From: Shewanella livingstonensis
GTDB taxonomy: Bacteria; Pseudomonadota; Gammaproteobacteria; Enterobacterales; Shewanellaceae
Assembly: GCF_003855395.1 (NCBI RefSeq)
Contig: NZ_CP034015.1
Coordinates: forward strand, 2,738,001-2,802,000
Direction of reading: 5' to 3'
Length of the DNA: 64,000 nt
In this document: positions 18,017-28,574 of the stretch, in pieces
Position numbering within the stretch: the stretch's first letter is position 1
Layout: each line of letters opens with the position of its first letter
Notes under the pieces: generated by a model
Seen by the model: only the letters and a program-made list of their open reading frames with translations
What the model was told of the DNA's origin: nothing
The model's database searches: none
Program-made: the position numbers and the translations under genes

Positions 18017-19636
18017 TTAGCGCATGGCTAATAACATTTCTTGCGGTTGCTCTAGGTAGTGTTTCCACAGATTACAGAAGCGAGCAATGGTGCCACCATC
18101 AATAACGCGGTGATCGCCAGACCAGCTTACCTGCATAATTTTACGCGCTTCAACTTCACCTTTAGCATTAAAGCGTGGCAGTATTTGTAGCTTACCTAGC
18201 GCCACAATCGCTACTTCCGGTTTGTTAATAATCGGCGTTGCAATGGTGCCGCCTAATGCGCCGATATTAGAAATCGAAATCGTACCGTCTTTCAAATCAG
18301 CCGGTGATACTCGGCCACTGCGCGCGGCAGTGGTTAAGCGTGAAATTTCAGCAGCAATATCCAAAATAGACTTACTTTGTACATCTTTAACATTCGGTAC
18401 CAATAAACCCATTTTTGAGTCAACAGCCATACCGATGTTATGACGCGACTTATAAGTGAGTTCAGTGCATTGGGCATTCACTTGGCTATTTAATATCGGA
18501 AATTCTGTAATCGCTAATGACATGGCCTTCATAAAGAATGGCATCATGGTCAGCTTAACTTCGTCAGTTGAATAGCGTTGCTTCATACTTTCACGCAAAG
18601 CCACCAGTTCGGTTAAATCAAACTCTTCACAGTAAGTAAAATGTGGGATAGTCGATACTGACTCAACCATCATTTTAGCCATAATAGCCTTGACGCCTTT
18701 GATCGGTTCAACGCGATCACTTGCCGTTACACTAGTCACTGAGTCGCTGTTAACAGAACTGCCAGCTTTAGCACTCACTTGACTCGTTGATGACACTGTT
18801 GTTGCACTCGCTGCAACTTGAGTAACATAACCACCTTGCTGATGACGTTCAATATCTTCTTTGTAAACACGACCATTTTTGCCGCTACCGACAACCAGAG
18901 CGATATTAATGTCAAGAGTCCGTGCCATGCGGCGAACGGCTGGGCTAGCTAAAGCTTTACCTTGTGCAACAGGTTCAAGGTTAACTTGTGGCGCAGCTGC
19001 TTGTGCTTGTTCAACCACTTCAACAGGAGCTGACGGAGCATTAACTTCAGCTTCTACTTCAATGGCGAATAAAGGTGAGTGCACTTTAGCAAGCTGACCT
19101 TTACGATAATGCAGTTTGACAATTTTACCGGCTTTCATGGCCGGGATTTGCACTAACGCTTTATCGGTCATCACATCAGCGATGGGTTGATCTTCAACGA
19201 CGATATCGCCTTCTTCGACTAACCAATCAACCAATTCACATTCAACAATCCCTTCACCGATATCAGGCAATAAGAACTCTTCAATGTTTGACTGACTGCT
19301 GATTGTGGCCGTAACAGCATTACTGTTGTTAACAGCTGAATCGTTAACCGGTGTCATGGCAGCTACAGGGGCTTCAATGACGCTATCGTTGTCATCTCCA
19401 TCCATTTCTACTGCGTACAATGGTTGATGCACAATGGCGATTTCACCTTTGGCGTAGTAAAGCTTGGTAATTTTTCCAGCATGCGGCGCCGGAATTTGCA
19501 CTAAGGCTTTATCTGTCATTACATCAGCAATCGGTTGATCTTCAGTGACAATGTCACCTTCGCTAACTAACCAATCAACTAATTCACATTCCACCACACC
19601 TTCGCCGATGTCGGGTAAAATAAAATCTTTAATCAT
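18017..19636 (-). CDS. bkdB: Branched-chain 2-oxoacid dehydrogenase E2 (lipoyl acyltransferase)
   Basis: A 539-residue core subunit that transfers the branched acyl group to CoA. Two tandem lipoyl domains (about residues 1-80 and 120-195) each carry VMTDKALVQI, where the Lys is lipoylated. A peripheral-subunit-binding domain follows at about 225-265 (SPAVRRMARTLDI). The catalytic domain has SWSGDHRVIDGGTIARF near the end with the active His. Two lipoyl domains, rather than the single one of many BCKDH E2s, is common in Shewanella. TAGGAG precedes the ATG, and the gene is 9 bases after the E1 beta gene. Confidence 0.95.
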   Translation of the reverse strand: MIKDFILPDIGEGVVECELVDWLVSEGDIVTEDQPIADVMTDKALVQIPAPHAGKITKLYYAKGEIAIVHQPLYAVEMDGDDNDSVIEAPVAAMTPVNDSAVNNSNAVTATISSQSNIEEFLLPDIGEGIVECELVDWLVEEGDIVVEDQPIADVMTDKALVQIPAMKAGKIVKLHYRKGQLAKVHSPLFAIEVEAEVNAPSAPVEVVEQAQAAAPQVNLEPVAQGKALASPAVRRMARTLDINIALVVGSGKNGRVYKEDIERHQQGGYVTQVAASATTVSSTSQVSAKAGSSVNSDSVTSVTASDRVEPIKGVKAIMAKMMVESVSTIPHFTYCEEFDLTELVALRESMKQRYSTDEVKLTMMPFFMKAMSLAITEFPILNSQVNAQCTELTYKSRHNIGMAVDSKMGLLVPNVKDVQSKSILDIAAEISRLTTAARSGRVSPADLKDGTISISNIGALGGTIATPIINKPEVAIVALGKLQILPRFNAKGEVEARKIMQVSWSGDHRVIDGGTIARFCNLWKHYLEQPQEMLLAMR

Positions 19637-19645
19637 ACCTTACTC

Positions 19646-20623
19646 CTAAAACGACACTGTGGCCTTGATGGCTTCGAAGGTCTTTAACTCATCTGGCATG
19701 TATTCTTTTTCATGCACCAATGGATAAGGCGTATCTAATCCACACACACGACTGATCGGTGATTCAAGCGATAAGAAACATTCTTGCTGAATGGTTGCCG
19801 CAATTTCACCCGCAAAACCACCGGTTAATGGCGCTTCATGGTTAATCAGTAAACGACCTGTTTTGGTCACTGATTTTGCGATAGTTTCAACATCCCATGG
19901 CGCGATAGTGCGTAAGTCGATAATTTCACATGAAATACCTTCTTTTTCGGCACGTTCACAAGCTTTTTCAACAATTTCCATCTGTGCGCCCCAAGCCAGT
20001 ACAGTAATATCGCTGCCCTGTTTGATAACTTGTGCCTTGCCTAGCTCGATAACATAATCACCGGCAGGCACTTCACCCACTGATGCACGGTATAAACGCT
20101 TAGGTTCAAAGAAGATCACTGGGTTTGGATCGCGAATAGACGCCAATAACAAACCTTTAGCTTGTTCAGGGTTACGTGGAATAACCACTTTTAAGCCAGG
20201 CGTTTGGGTAAAATAGGCTTCAGGTGATTGTGAGTGGTAATGACCACCGGCGATACCACCACCGTATGGAGTACGGAAGGTTAACCCACCCACATCAAAT
20301 TGATTACCACTGCGGTATCTAAATTTTGCTGATTCATTCACGATTTGATCGAATGCTGGAAAGATATAGTCAGCAAACTGAATTTCAGCAACCGCAGTCA
20401 TGCCATAAGATGCTAGACCATTAGCAAAACCAGCAATACCTTGTTCCGTTAGCGGCGTGTTAAAACAACGGTCGCGTCCAAACTGCTCTTGTAAACCAGA
20501 AGTCGCGCGAAAAACCCCACCGAAGTGGCCAACGTCTTCACCAAAAATCACCATGCGCTCGTCGGCAGTCATGGCTATTGATAACGCCTCATTGATGGCG
20601 TGTAACATATTCATTTGAGCCAC
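19646..20623 (-). CDS. bkdA2: Branched-chain 2-oxoacid dehydrogenase E1 beta
   Basis: A 325-residue transketolase-like subunit. It forms the thiamine-diphosphate decarboxylase with E1 alpha to act on 2-oxoacids from Val, Leu and Ile. Motifs seen: [15 protein letters not shown] near 28-42, [16 protein letters not shown] near 57-72, and the C-terminal [24 protein letters not shown]-type histidine context appears as [10 protein letters not shown] near 127-136. It is 3 bases after the E1 alpha gene and 9 bases before E2, so the three are one operon. Confidence 0.95.
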   Translation of the reverse strand: MAQMNMLHAINEALSIAMTADERMVIFGEDVGHFGGVFRATSGLQEQFGRDRCFNTPLTEQGIAGFANGLASYGMTAVAEIQFADYIFPAFDQIVNESAKFRYRSGNQFDVGGLTFRTPYGGGIAGGHYHSQSPEAYFTQTPGLKVVIPRNPEQAKGLLLASIRDPNPVIFFEPKRLYRASVGEVPAGDYVIELGKAQVIKQGSDITVLAWGAQMEIVEKACERAEKEGISCEIIDLRTIAPWDVETIAKSVTKTGRLLINHEAPLTGGFAGEIAATIQQECFLSLESPISRVCGLDTPYPLVHEKEYMPDELKTFEAIKATVSF

Positions 20624-20626
20624 GAT

Positions 20627-21805
20627 TTAGAGTCTCCCTGCGCTTTTTGGATAGGCTTTTGGATACTTAGCAATATGCTCTTTCAACTCTTTTAGCTGCT
20701 TTCTTAGCGCTGGAGTTGGTTTATCAAGCACATCTTCGATAATCTCGTCGAGTTTTGGTACTGGTAACTTTTCAGCTACTTTTACCGCGGCTAACACTTC
20801 TTCACGATAACGCTCAAATAATTTAGCTTCATCAGCTTCGGTGAGCCAATCTTTATTAATCATCCACAATTTAAAGCGTTTCACCGGATCATGTTTTTGC
20901 CATTTGGCTTCTTCTTCTTTTGAACGATAACCTGATGGATCGTCTGATGAAGAGTGCGCGCCCAAACGATACGTCATCGCTTCAATTAATACCGGTGCAT
21001 TGAATTCGAGTGCATGAGCACGCGCTTGTTGCGTAGCCGCTAATACCGCGAGCATGTCGTTACCGTCAACACGAATGGTATGCATACCATAACCTACACC
21101 ACGACTAGCAATACCGTTACCGGCAAATTGCTCTTCTGTAGGGGTAGAAATTGCATAACCATTGTTACGACAGAAAAAGATGGTCGGAGACTTAAGCACT
21201 GCGGCCATGTTTAAACCAGCATGGAAGTCACCTTCTGACGCTGCGCCTTCACCAAAGTAACAAATAGCGACATTACGTTTGCCTTGCAACTTCATACCAT
21301 AAGCAACACCAGTGGCTTGTGGAATTTGAGTTGCCAGTGGTGATGAAATGGTTTGGTAGTTGAGTTCGCGGCTGCCGTAATGAATCGGCATTTGACGACC
21401 TTTACCTAAATCTTTCTCGTTACTGAACATTTGATTCATAAATTGTTCAGTGGTAAAACCGCGATAACGCAATGAGGCGTGTTCACGATATTGAGCTAAA
21501 ATGACATCATCTTTATCAAGTGCTGCTGTGCTGCCAATAATTGAGGCTTCTTCACCGGTACAGGTCATGTAAAAACTAATACGACCTTGACGCTGCGCAC
21601 CCAACATACGCTCGTCTAATACGCGTGTAAAAACACAAGTATCAAAGATTTTTTCGGCCAAAGCCTTGTCGATTACTGGTAGAACCGCATTTTCATAAGT
21701 GGTGCCATCTGCTTGCAAAATACGCAAAATGGGGATGTGCAATGACGCTTTGTCTAAGAAGCTGACACGGTGCACTGTTTCATTGGTCAGTGGTGCGTTG
21801 CTCAT
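20627..21805 (-). CDS. bkdA1: Branched-chain 2-oxoacid dehydrogenase E1 alpha
   Basis: A 392-residue thiamine-diphosphate-dependent subunit. The cofactor motif runs from GEGAASEGDFHAGLN (near 185-199) to FFCRNNGYAISTP (near 211-223), fitting the GDG-N type. YRLGAHSSSDDPSGYR near 287-302 is the phosphorylation-loop region of E1 alpha proteins. It is the first gene of the operon, with AAGAG before the ATG. No lipoamide dehydrogenase gene follows, so E3 must be supplied from elsewhere in the genome. Confidence 0.95.
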   Translation of the reverse strand: MSNAPLTNETVHRVSFLDKASLHIPILRILQADGTTYENAVLPVIDKALAEKIFDTCVFTRVLDERMLGAQRQGRISFYMTCTGEEASIIGSTAALDKDDVILAQYREHASLRYRGFTTEQFMNQMFSNEKDLGKGRQMPIHYGSRELNYQTISSPLATQIPQATGVAYGMKLQGKRNVAICYFGEGAASEGDFHAGLNMAAVLKSPTIFFCRNNGYAISTPTEEQFAGNGIASRGVGYGMHTIRVDGNDMLAVLAATQQARAHALEFNAPVLIEAMTYRLGAHSSSDDPSGYRSKEEEAKWQKHDPVKRFKLWMINKDWLTEADEAKLFERYREEVLAAVKVAEKLPVPKLDEIIEDVLDKPTPALRKQLKELKEHIAKYPKAYPKSAGRL

Positions 21806-21961
21806 ATTATGCTCTTGTTATTGTTGAGCCATATTCAACATAAACATGGCTCTATTTATTCTATGCGAGTAGACATTACGTTAACGTAAACTACCTATCA
21901 ATACTTACTCTTGCTGTAAACGCATTTTACTCACGATTGACATGTATATATTGCTTTACGG

Positions 21962-22990
21962 CTATACAATTGACTCGTTTGGTGCCGGCACTAAACAGAG
22001 CACAGTGCGCTGTCCTATAGGGACATTCGCATTAGGAAACACTATCGCTTCTTGCGGATGTTCAACAGTGATTGAATTACCGCCTTCTCTCGCTAACACC
22101 TCGCCCTGATTAAAGGCACTGAAGTTTTCTGCATCACCAGCAAAGCTAAATTCAAAATCATCAAAGTGCTTGTTAATAGAGCGCGATACCTTATACAAGT
22201 TGACCTTGCCAGCGTCGAACTTAACAGGTGCTAACTGAGTTTTAGTAATCAGCTTTTCAAGCATAGTATGAGTTTGTGCAAAACGACTCATGTCGTTTTG
22301 GCCAAATGGCATCACTTTGCCTAATTCCATCGTAAAAGCATCTGCTTGAAATTGCTCTGACGAATAATAACTAAACGTCGTTGTTGGTTCGTGGTGAAAC
22401 AACATAGTATCAACGCCACATGCCGCCAAAAACATAATTTGTTCACCGCTGAAAGCACGGCCTGGGCGGTATGGGTAAATAGCAAACTTTTCATGTTTTG
22501 AGGCGCGGATGGCTGTATGTAAGTCGTAATGAATACGTTGATTGTCATTATTGGCATTAAAAAAATCTGCCACGTATTGCTCTAACGCTTTTGCACGATG
22601 ACGCTCTGGGTGGCTTAAGCCCTCGCCTTTAGAATGCGCGCCACTAAATAGACGATTCATGTTTTCGTCAATAAAACGGGTTTTATTGACGATCGCAGCC
22701 GGATTACCAATTAAAAACATCACACGCTGCTTGGCAATAATACGCTGGGTCAGCAAGTCTTTAATCAGTTGATTACATATTTCAATTGGCGCGGTTTCAT
22801 TGCCGTGCACAGCGCAAGACAACACAATATCTTTGGTAGCAGTAATTGGCGTAAACACAATCACCCCAGTGTCTAATACATCTACTCGAGTATGGTCGGA
22901 TAACATAAAGTCATACGCGCTAGGTAGTTGAGTTGGGTTTGCTAAGGTATAGGCTAAAAAATCGTGGTTTATCATTAGGTCAGATAACAC
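21962..22990 (-). CDS. astE: AstE, succinylglutamate desuccinylase
   Basis: A 342-residue zinc enzyme that releases succinate from N-succinylglutamate, the last step of the arginine succinyltransferase pathway. The zinc site is visible as HGNETAP (His and Glu), then DLHTAIR with the third ligand; the catalytic Glu lies near TMELGK. An open frame starts at a TTG (22996), but AAGGAG directly abuts it; the GTG at 22990 has a 6-base spacing and is preferred. The other ast genes are not adjacent, as in Shewanella. The gene is divergent from msrA. Confidence 0.9.
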   Translation of the reverse strand: MLSDLMINHDFLAYTLANPTQLPSAYDFMLSDHTRVDVLDTGVIVFTPITATKDIVLSCAVHGNETAPIEICNQLIKDLLTQRIIAKQRVMFLIGNPAAIVNKTRFIDENMNRLFSGAHSKGEGLSHPERHRAKALEQYVADFFNANNDNQRIHYDLHTAIRASKHEKFAIYPYRPGRAFSGEQIMFLAACGVDTMLFHHEPTTTFSYYSSEQFQADAFTMELGKVMPFGQNDMSRFAQTHTMLEKLITKTQLAPVKFDAGKVNLYKVSRSINKHFDDFEFSFAGDAENFSAFNQGEVLAREGGNSITVEHPQEAIVFPNANVPIGQRTVLCLVPAPNESIV

Positions 22991-23210
22991 TATCAACTCC
23001 TTGTCTCATTATTATATGGCGTAGTTAACTTTGACGTAAAACGATGTTAACTATTGTGCCTATTGCCGCGGATTCTATCATAGCCAAACGCTATTTTATT
23101 GGTGGCATAACTTAGATTTATTTATTAATAAAAGTTTGCTTGCAAATATTGTCAATATTCAACACAATTACAGCCATCTAGACTTCTATAATTTGTTTTA
23201 AGGGTATGTC

Positions 23211-23690
23211 ATGGCGTTAGCTACATTTGGTGCAGGCTGTTTTTGGGGTGTTGAATATTTTTTCCGTGAAATTAACGGCGTCAGTAACGCAACGTGTGGC
23301 TACATGGGTGGCAAAGACAGTGCGACGACATACAAAGAAGTGAAGACGGGTTCCACTGGTCACGCAGAAGTGGTTCAAGTTGAGTTTGATCCAGAAGTCG
23401 TCAGTTATGACGAATTGTTGGATACTTTTTGGAAAAATCACAACCCAACCATGCTGAACATGCAAGGCGGCGATATTGGTACACAATATCGCAGTACGAT
23501 TTTTTTTCACGATAAACAACAAAAAGCCCAAGCTGAAAGCTCAAAACTGGCATTAGCACGCAGCTGTAAATGGGGACAGCGTCATATTGTGACTGAAATT
23601 GTACCGATACAAACATTCCACATTGCCGAGGAATACCATCAGAATTATTTAGAAAAAAATAATTTACCAACTTGTCATTTGGTTTATTAA
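23211..23690 (+). CDS. msrA: MsrA, peptide methionine (S)-S-oxide reductase
   Basis: A 159-residue repair enzyme that reduces methionine-S-sulfoxide. The catalytic Cys10 lies in GAGCFWG, and the family motif GYMGGKDSATTYKEVKTGSTGHAEVVQV follows (about residues 31-58). HIAEEYHQNYLEK is at about 137-149. The C-terminus NLPTCHLVY carries a second Cys that may resolve the sulfenic acid. It is at the short end of the family. A long perfect hairpin follows 76 bases downstream. Confidence 0.95.
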   Translation: MALATFGAGCFWGVEYFFREINGVSNATCGYMGGKDSATTYKEVKTGSTGHAEVVQVEFDPEVVSYDELLDTFWKNHNPTMLNMQGGDIGTQYRSTIFFHDKQQKAQAESSKLALARSCKWGQRHIVTEIVPIQTFHIAEEYHQNYLEKNNLPTCHLVY

Positions 23691-23765
23691 TTGGATTGAG
23701 ATAAATAGTACTTCTCTTATTGCGTGATCAACCAAGATCACTGAGATTTTTGAGTTTACGACACA

Positions 23766-23800
23766 TTGTTGAAATAAGGGAGATGTCCTTATTTCAACAA
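23766..23800. terminator. Long perfect hairpin after msrA
   Basis: TTGTTGAAATAAGG (23766-23779) and CCTTATTTCAACAA (23787-23800) form a 14-bp perfect stem with a 7-base loop. No T-run follows, so it may be a processed 3' end or a small repeat. Confidence 0.5.
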
Positions 23801-23904
23801 TGAAACAAAAACACCCTATTTGAGCAACGGCAGAGGATAGATTTTTTTGTTAGCTTGTACTTAATATTACTCATCGATGTAAAATCAATAACCCAGTCAC
23901 ACTA

Positions 23905-24264
23905 TTAACTCTTATGGATATATAGATAGTAAATAAATATTCCAAGAGCAAAAATACTCACCGAAGAAATAATGTACAACCACGCAAGTTTTTTATCTTT
24001 TTCCCGGGTAAAGCGTTTAGTTGCCTCTATATTAACAAGAGAAGCATGCCTTTTAGCGTTAGGGCGCATGATAATACTCGCATAAGCGGGGTATCTCATA
24101 CCTATACCTTTATCCCATTCTGCCGGCAATATGTCCTCTTTTGCCATTTCGCGCTCAATATGCTTAACGGTAATTCGGCCAAACAAAAGTACAGCAATAC
24201 TCCACATACAGAAGGTAATAAAAAAAAATATACCCATCCAACTTTCAGTTGATAGTTCATCCAT
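23905..24264 (-). CDS. Two-helix membrane protein, putative immunity paralogue 3
   Basis: A 119-residue protein with a membrane helix at about 8-28 (GIFFFITFCMWSIAVLLFG), a cytoplasm-like charged middle and a second helix at about 94-114. The middle holds REMAKEDILPAEWDKGIGMRYPAYASIIMRPNAKR, nearly the same as in the next gene. GAGG lies 8 bases before the ATG. A codon string for WLNSL-stop, the exact C-terminus of the upstream toxin, ends 11 bases before the start. Two-helix membrane immunity proteins are typical for pore-forming toxins. The immunity role is inferred from context. Confidence 0.6.
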   Translation of the reverse strand: MDELSTESWMGIFFFITFCMWSIAVLLFGRITVKHIEREMAKEDILPAEWDKGIGMRYPAYASIIMRPNAKRHASLVNIEATKRFTREKDKKLAWLYIISSVSIFALGIFIYYLYIHKS

Positions 24265-24346
24265 GAAAACCTCGATTATAAACTATTCAACCATGAACCT
24301 ATGCAGTCCATTGATCAAATTAATCACCACTTTAGCTACAAGATAT

Positions 24347-24383
24347 CCAGTAGTACCAGTAGTACCAGTAGTACCAGTAGTAC
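24347..24383. repeat. 9-bp tandem repeat
   Basis: CCAGTAGTA is repeated four times without change, plus one extra base, between immunity paralogues 2 and 3. It lies about 83 bases upstream of paralogue 3 on its strand. Confidence 0.9.
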
Positions 24384-24399
24384 AAAAATAATTTTCAAA

Positions 24400-24759
24400 T
24401 TAGTCTTCTGAACCATATAAAAAATAGGCTGTAAATATAAGAGTAAAAAAAATAGCGCTAGAAACCTGAACGAATACAGCCAAGTACCAATCGAGTTTTC
24501 GACTTAAACGTCTAGTCGCCTCTATGTCGACAGTGGAAGCGTTTCTTTTTGCATTAGGGCGCATAATGATACTGGCGTATGCAGGATACCTCATACCGAT
24601 ACCTTTATCCCATTCAGGAGGTAATATCCCCTCTTTCGCCATCTCGCGTTCAATATATTTAACGGTAATTTGACCAAATAATAATATGGAGATCCCCCAT
24701 ATAAGAAATGACAGTCCTCCAATAATAGCCATCCAGTTTTCTGCAGATAGTTCATCCAT
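24400..24759 (-). CDS. Two-helix membrane protein, putative immunity paralogue 2
   Basis: A 119-residue paralogue of the next gene. The start at 24759 (MDELSAENWMAI) aligns with its paralogue; an open extension to 24789 only reads through the leftover toxin tail. Helices are at about 9-28 and 90-113. The central block EWDKGIGMRYPAYASIIMRPNAKR is identical to paralogue 3, so the pair arose by a recent duplication. CLNSL-stop, a remnant of the toxin tail, precedes it by 11 bases. Confidence 0.6.
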   Translation of the reverse strand: MDELSAENWMAIIGGLSFLIWGISILLFGQITVKYIEREMAKEGILPPEWDKGIGMRYPAYASIIMRPNAKRNASTVDIEATRRLSRKLDWYLAVFVQVSSAIFFTLIFTAYFLYGSED

Positions 24760-24887
24760 GAAAAGCTCGATTATAAACTGTTTAAACAATCACCTATATG
24801 ATAGGACTCATTGCCAAGCCATCATCTATTTAGCCAAGCCCCCTAACCTCAATGGATGAACCAATTATAATCACTCAATCAAATCGG

Positions 24888-25241
24888 CTAGCTATCAGAG
24901 ATGTATGAATAATAGATTGTTACCCCAATAATAAAAATAATAGCACTGGAAGCAACGTATAATGATGCGAGTTTTTTATCCTTTTTCCGCGTATGTCGTC
25001 TAACAGCTTCAAAATCTATAATTATTGGATTCAACTTTGGGAACACCATAATTAAGGAGTAAGTAACGATAATAGTACCTATTCCTTTATCCCAAACAGG
25101 CGGAGCTATACCTTCTTTCGCCATTTCGCTCTGAATATGCTTAACGCTAATGCGGCCAAATAAAAAAGTTGTAATACACCATATACAAAGAGCAATAAAA
25201 AATAATATTGCCATCCAACTTTCAGTTGATAGTTCTAACAT
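24888..25241 (-). CDS. Two-helix membrane protein, putative cognate immunity protein
   Basis: A 117-residue protein directly after the toxin gene (10 bases between stop and ATG, GAGGG in between), so it is the likely cognate partner. It shares ELSTESWMAI at the start and MAKEG-W-DKGIG in the middle with the two paralogues. The block after it (TIIVTYSLIMVFPKLNP) differs from both. Helices are at about 10-30 and 90-112. The divergence in the middle may define its toxin specificity. Function inferred from position and topology. Confidence 0.6.
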   Translation of the reverse strand: MLELSTESWMAILFFIALCIWCITTFLFGRISVKHIQSEMAKEGIAPPVWDKGIGTIIVTYSLIMVFPKLNPIIIDFEAVRRHTRKKDKKLASLYVASSAIIFIIGVTIYYSYISDS

Positions 25242-25251
25242 AAATCCCTCG

Positions 25252-26286
25252 CTATAGGCTATTTAACCAGTAACCTAAATTAAAGGCTTTATTGGCAGAC
25301 CATTTGCCTATCGCGTCACCACCTTTAGCCGCCACAAAACCAACAGTTACGGCCGCACCGATAATAATGACCCAACCAACTGGGGTAGCCAACAGTGCTA
25401 AACCCAAACCCGAAGCTGATGACACAACGACCTGGCCTGCCCATAAACCTGCTGCAGTACCCATACCAAAACCGGCTGTTTCAACCGCGGCACGTTTTTG
25501 CCAATTAGCTCCAGCTAAATAATCAACATGTACATTGCCCGCACGTATCCCAGCATCAAGCACAATTAATCCTTTACCGAGAAGATTTGCTCCCATTTCA
25601 AAAGCGCGTAAATTTTGAAAATCAACTGTAGAGGTAAATTGAATCGGTTTTATGGACCTACCGCTTTTTGCTTTATTGATACCACGATCAGCATTACTGT
25701 AAACAGTACCTCTTTTGCTTTTGACCCGACCAATGTATTTATTGATTTCTGCTTGGAATTTTTGATTAAAGTCTTTCCCTAGTTCCCTTGCGTTTTGTTC
25801 TAGCATCATCATTTGGGCTTTAGGATATTTTGCTTGTGCGCCAATTCTTACTTTCTCTAATGCAACTTGAAGTTTATTAGCGGCTTTAGCAAAGTTACTT
25901 AATCTTGTATCTAAGGCAGTTGATGCTGCGCCTATGGCGCCTATGCTTTCATTGCGCAGCATGGGTGCTAATTCTGCTTGATAAAAATCAGCGAGTGCTT
26001 GTAGGTTTTCGCCTCAAAACATATCATCCATCAAAGCGATATTTCGTTTTGCTTGTTGTGGTAATGATTGTATTTGATTAAGCGTGCAGACTAATTCCGG
26101 TCTTTCTTGGCGCCAATTAGTGCCATTAGTGTTGCCACTACGCATAATAAACGGAGTGCCCGCAGAGACAAAGGCACTATTAATATGTGGGTTGTCTTGT
26201 TGAAACGTAGCAAAAGCTTGCTCGTTATTTGGGTTTACTGGATAGATATTACTTTTGCTGTAGCATAGCTCTATATCATTTGACAT
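25252..26286 (-). pseudogene. Pore-former-like toxin gene interrupted by an in-frame TGA
   Basis: One frame of 345 codons runs from the ATG at 26286 (AAAGGA before it) to the TAG at 25252, interrupted by a single TGA at 26014-26016 (codon 91). Without it the protein has 344 residues. Residues 1-90 include a LysM-like stretch (FQQDNPHINSAFVSAGTPFIM). About 109-200 is helical. About 268-318 is Gly/Ala-rich and hydrophobic (GMGTAAGLWAG to VIIIGAAVTVGFVAA), like glycine-zipper pore-forming toxins of type VI effectors and colicins. The tail is WLNSL. If TGA is a real stop, the second part could still be translated from ATG 25962, but no binding site is evident. No secretion genes are nearby. Confidence 0.6.
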
Positions 26287-27801
<1,515 letters not shown>

Positions 27802-27821
27802 TCGACTGGATGTAATACAAC

Positions 27822-27850
27822 AAAAGAGCAGCTCAGGCTGCTCTTTTTTA
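27822..27850. terminator. Terminator between trxB and the GNAT pseudogene
   Basis: AAAAGAGCAGC and GCTGCTCTTTT form a perfect 11-bp stem around TCAG with a T-run, and an A-run on the other side. It can serve both converging genes. Confidence 0.88.
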
Positions 27851-27865
27851 TTGCCTTAAAAAACA

Positions 27866-28426
27866 TTACACCGCTTTTTGATAAAACACTGCTTCAGTAT
27901 CGCCTAAAGGATCGCGGTGAATACTTTTATGTTGAAACGTCATACCGAGTTTTTTCATAATCGCAATTGAGGCAAGATTGTCCTCTACAGCAACGGCACT
28001 CACATGAGTCACGCCATCAGGCTCACTGACTTTATCCATAACCGCTTTGGCAGCTTCTGTAGCATAGCCCTTACCCCAACAAATATGCTTAAAACGCCAA
28101 CCTAATTCCAAGTTATGCGGTTGTGCTTGGGTGAAAAAGTGCATTGGCCTGACTAATACCCAGCCTAAATACTCGCCGCTTAACCCGTGTTGATCATTGG
28201 CGTCGCAATCGAGCGCATGGACTTTCCATAGCCCCCAGCCTTTTGCTGGATTTAAATATTGCGCTAACCTGGGGATCATCACCGTATCAATTTAATATTG
28301 AGTCGTTTTGGTTCCACCATTAAGGATGTGCATCACTCTTTCATCTTGGTCGAGTTCAAATAGTAATGCACTATCATTAAGGGTCATTAGTGATAACTGC
28401 AATCTAGGGGTATTGGCGACCAACAT
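27866..28426 (-). pseudogene. RimJ/RimL-type GNAT acetyltransferase, nonsense codon
   Basis: One continuous frame of 187 codons begins at ATG 28426 (MLVANTPRLQLSLMTLND, with AAGGAG before it) and is broken only by a TAA at 28292-28294 (codon 45). After the stop the frame continues IDTVMIPRLAQYLNPAKGWG. The acetyl-CoA motif ICWGKGYATEAAKAVMD and the later EDNLASIAIMKKLGM are intact. This matches RimL-like enzymes that acetylate protein or small-molecule amines. A GTG/ATG pair just after the stop might allow a truncated product. A recent nonsense mutation or sequence error is likely. Confidence 0.75.
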
Positions 28427-28574
28427 AGTATTTCTCCTTGGGTTGACACACAAGTTTACACAATGGCACAACAAACACTAAACATATCGATTAACATATA
28501 CAGTAGAAAAAAGACTATTGGCAGTCGATAAATACACTGGCAGCAAAAATAACGGATGACGAAGAGGAAGGATT

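Noticed and set aside
24347..24383. Short tandem units as a CRISPR remnant
   Set aside because: The units are 9 bp, adjacent and have no spacers; no cas gene is present in the window.
26014..26016. Reading the toxin's TGA as selenocysteine
   Set aside because: No SECIS-like hairpin was seen right after the TGA, and the position is not a redox motif; a nonsense mutation is simpler.
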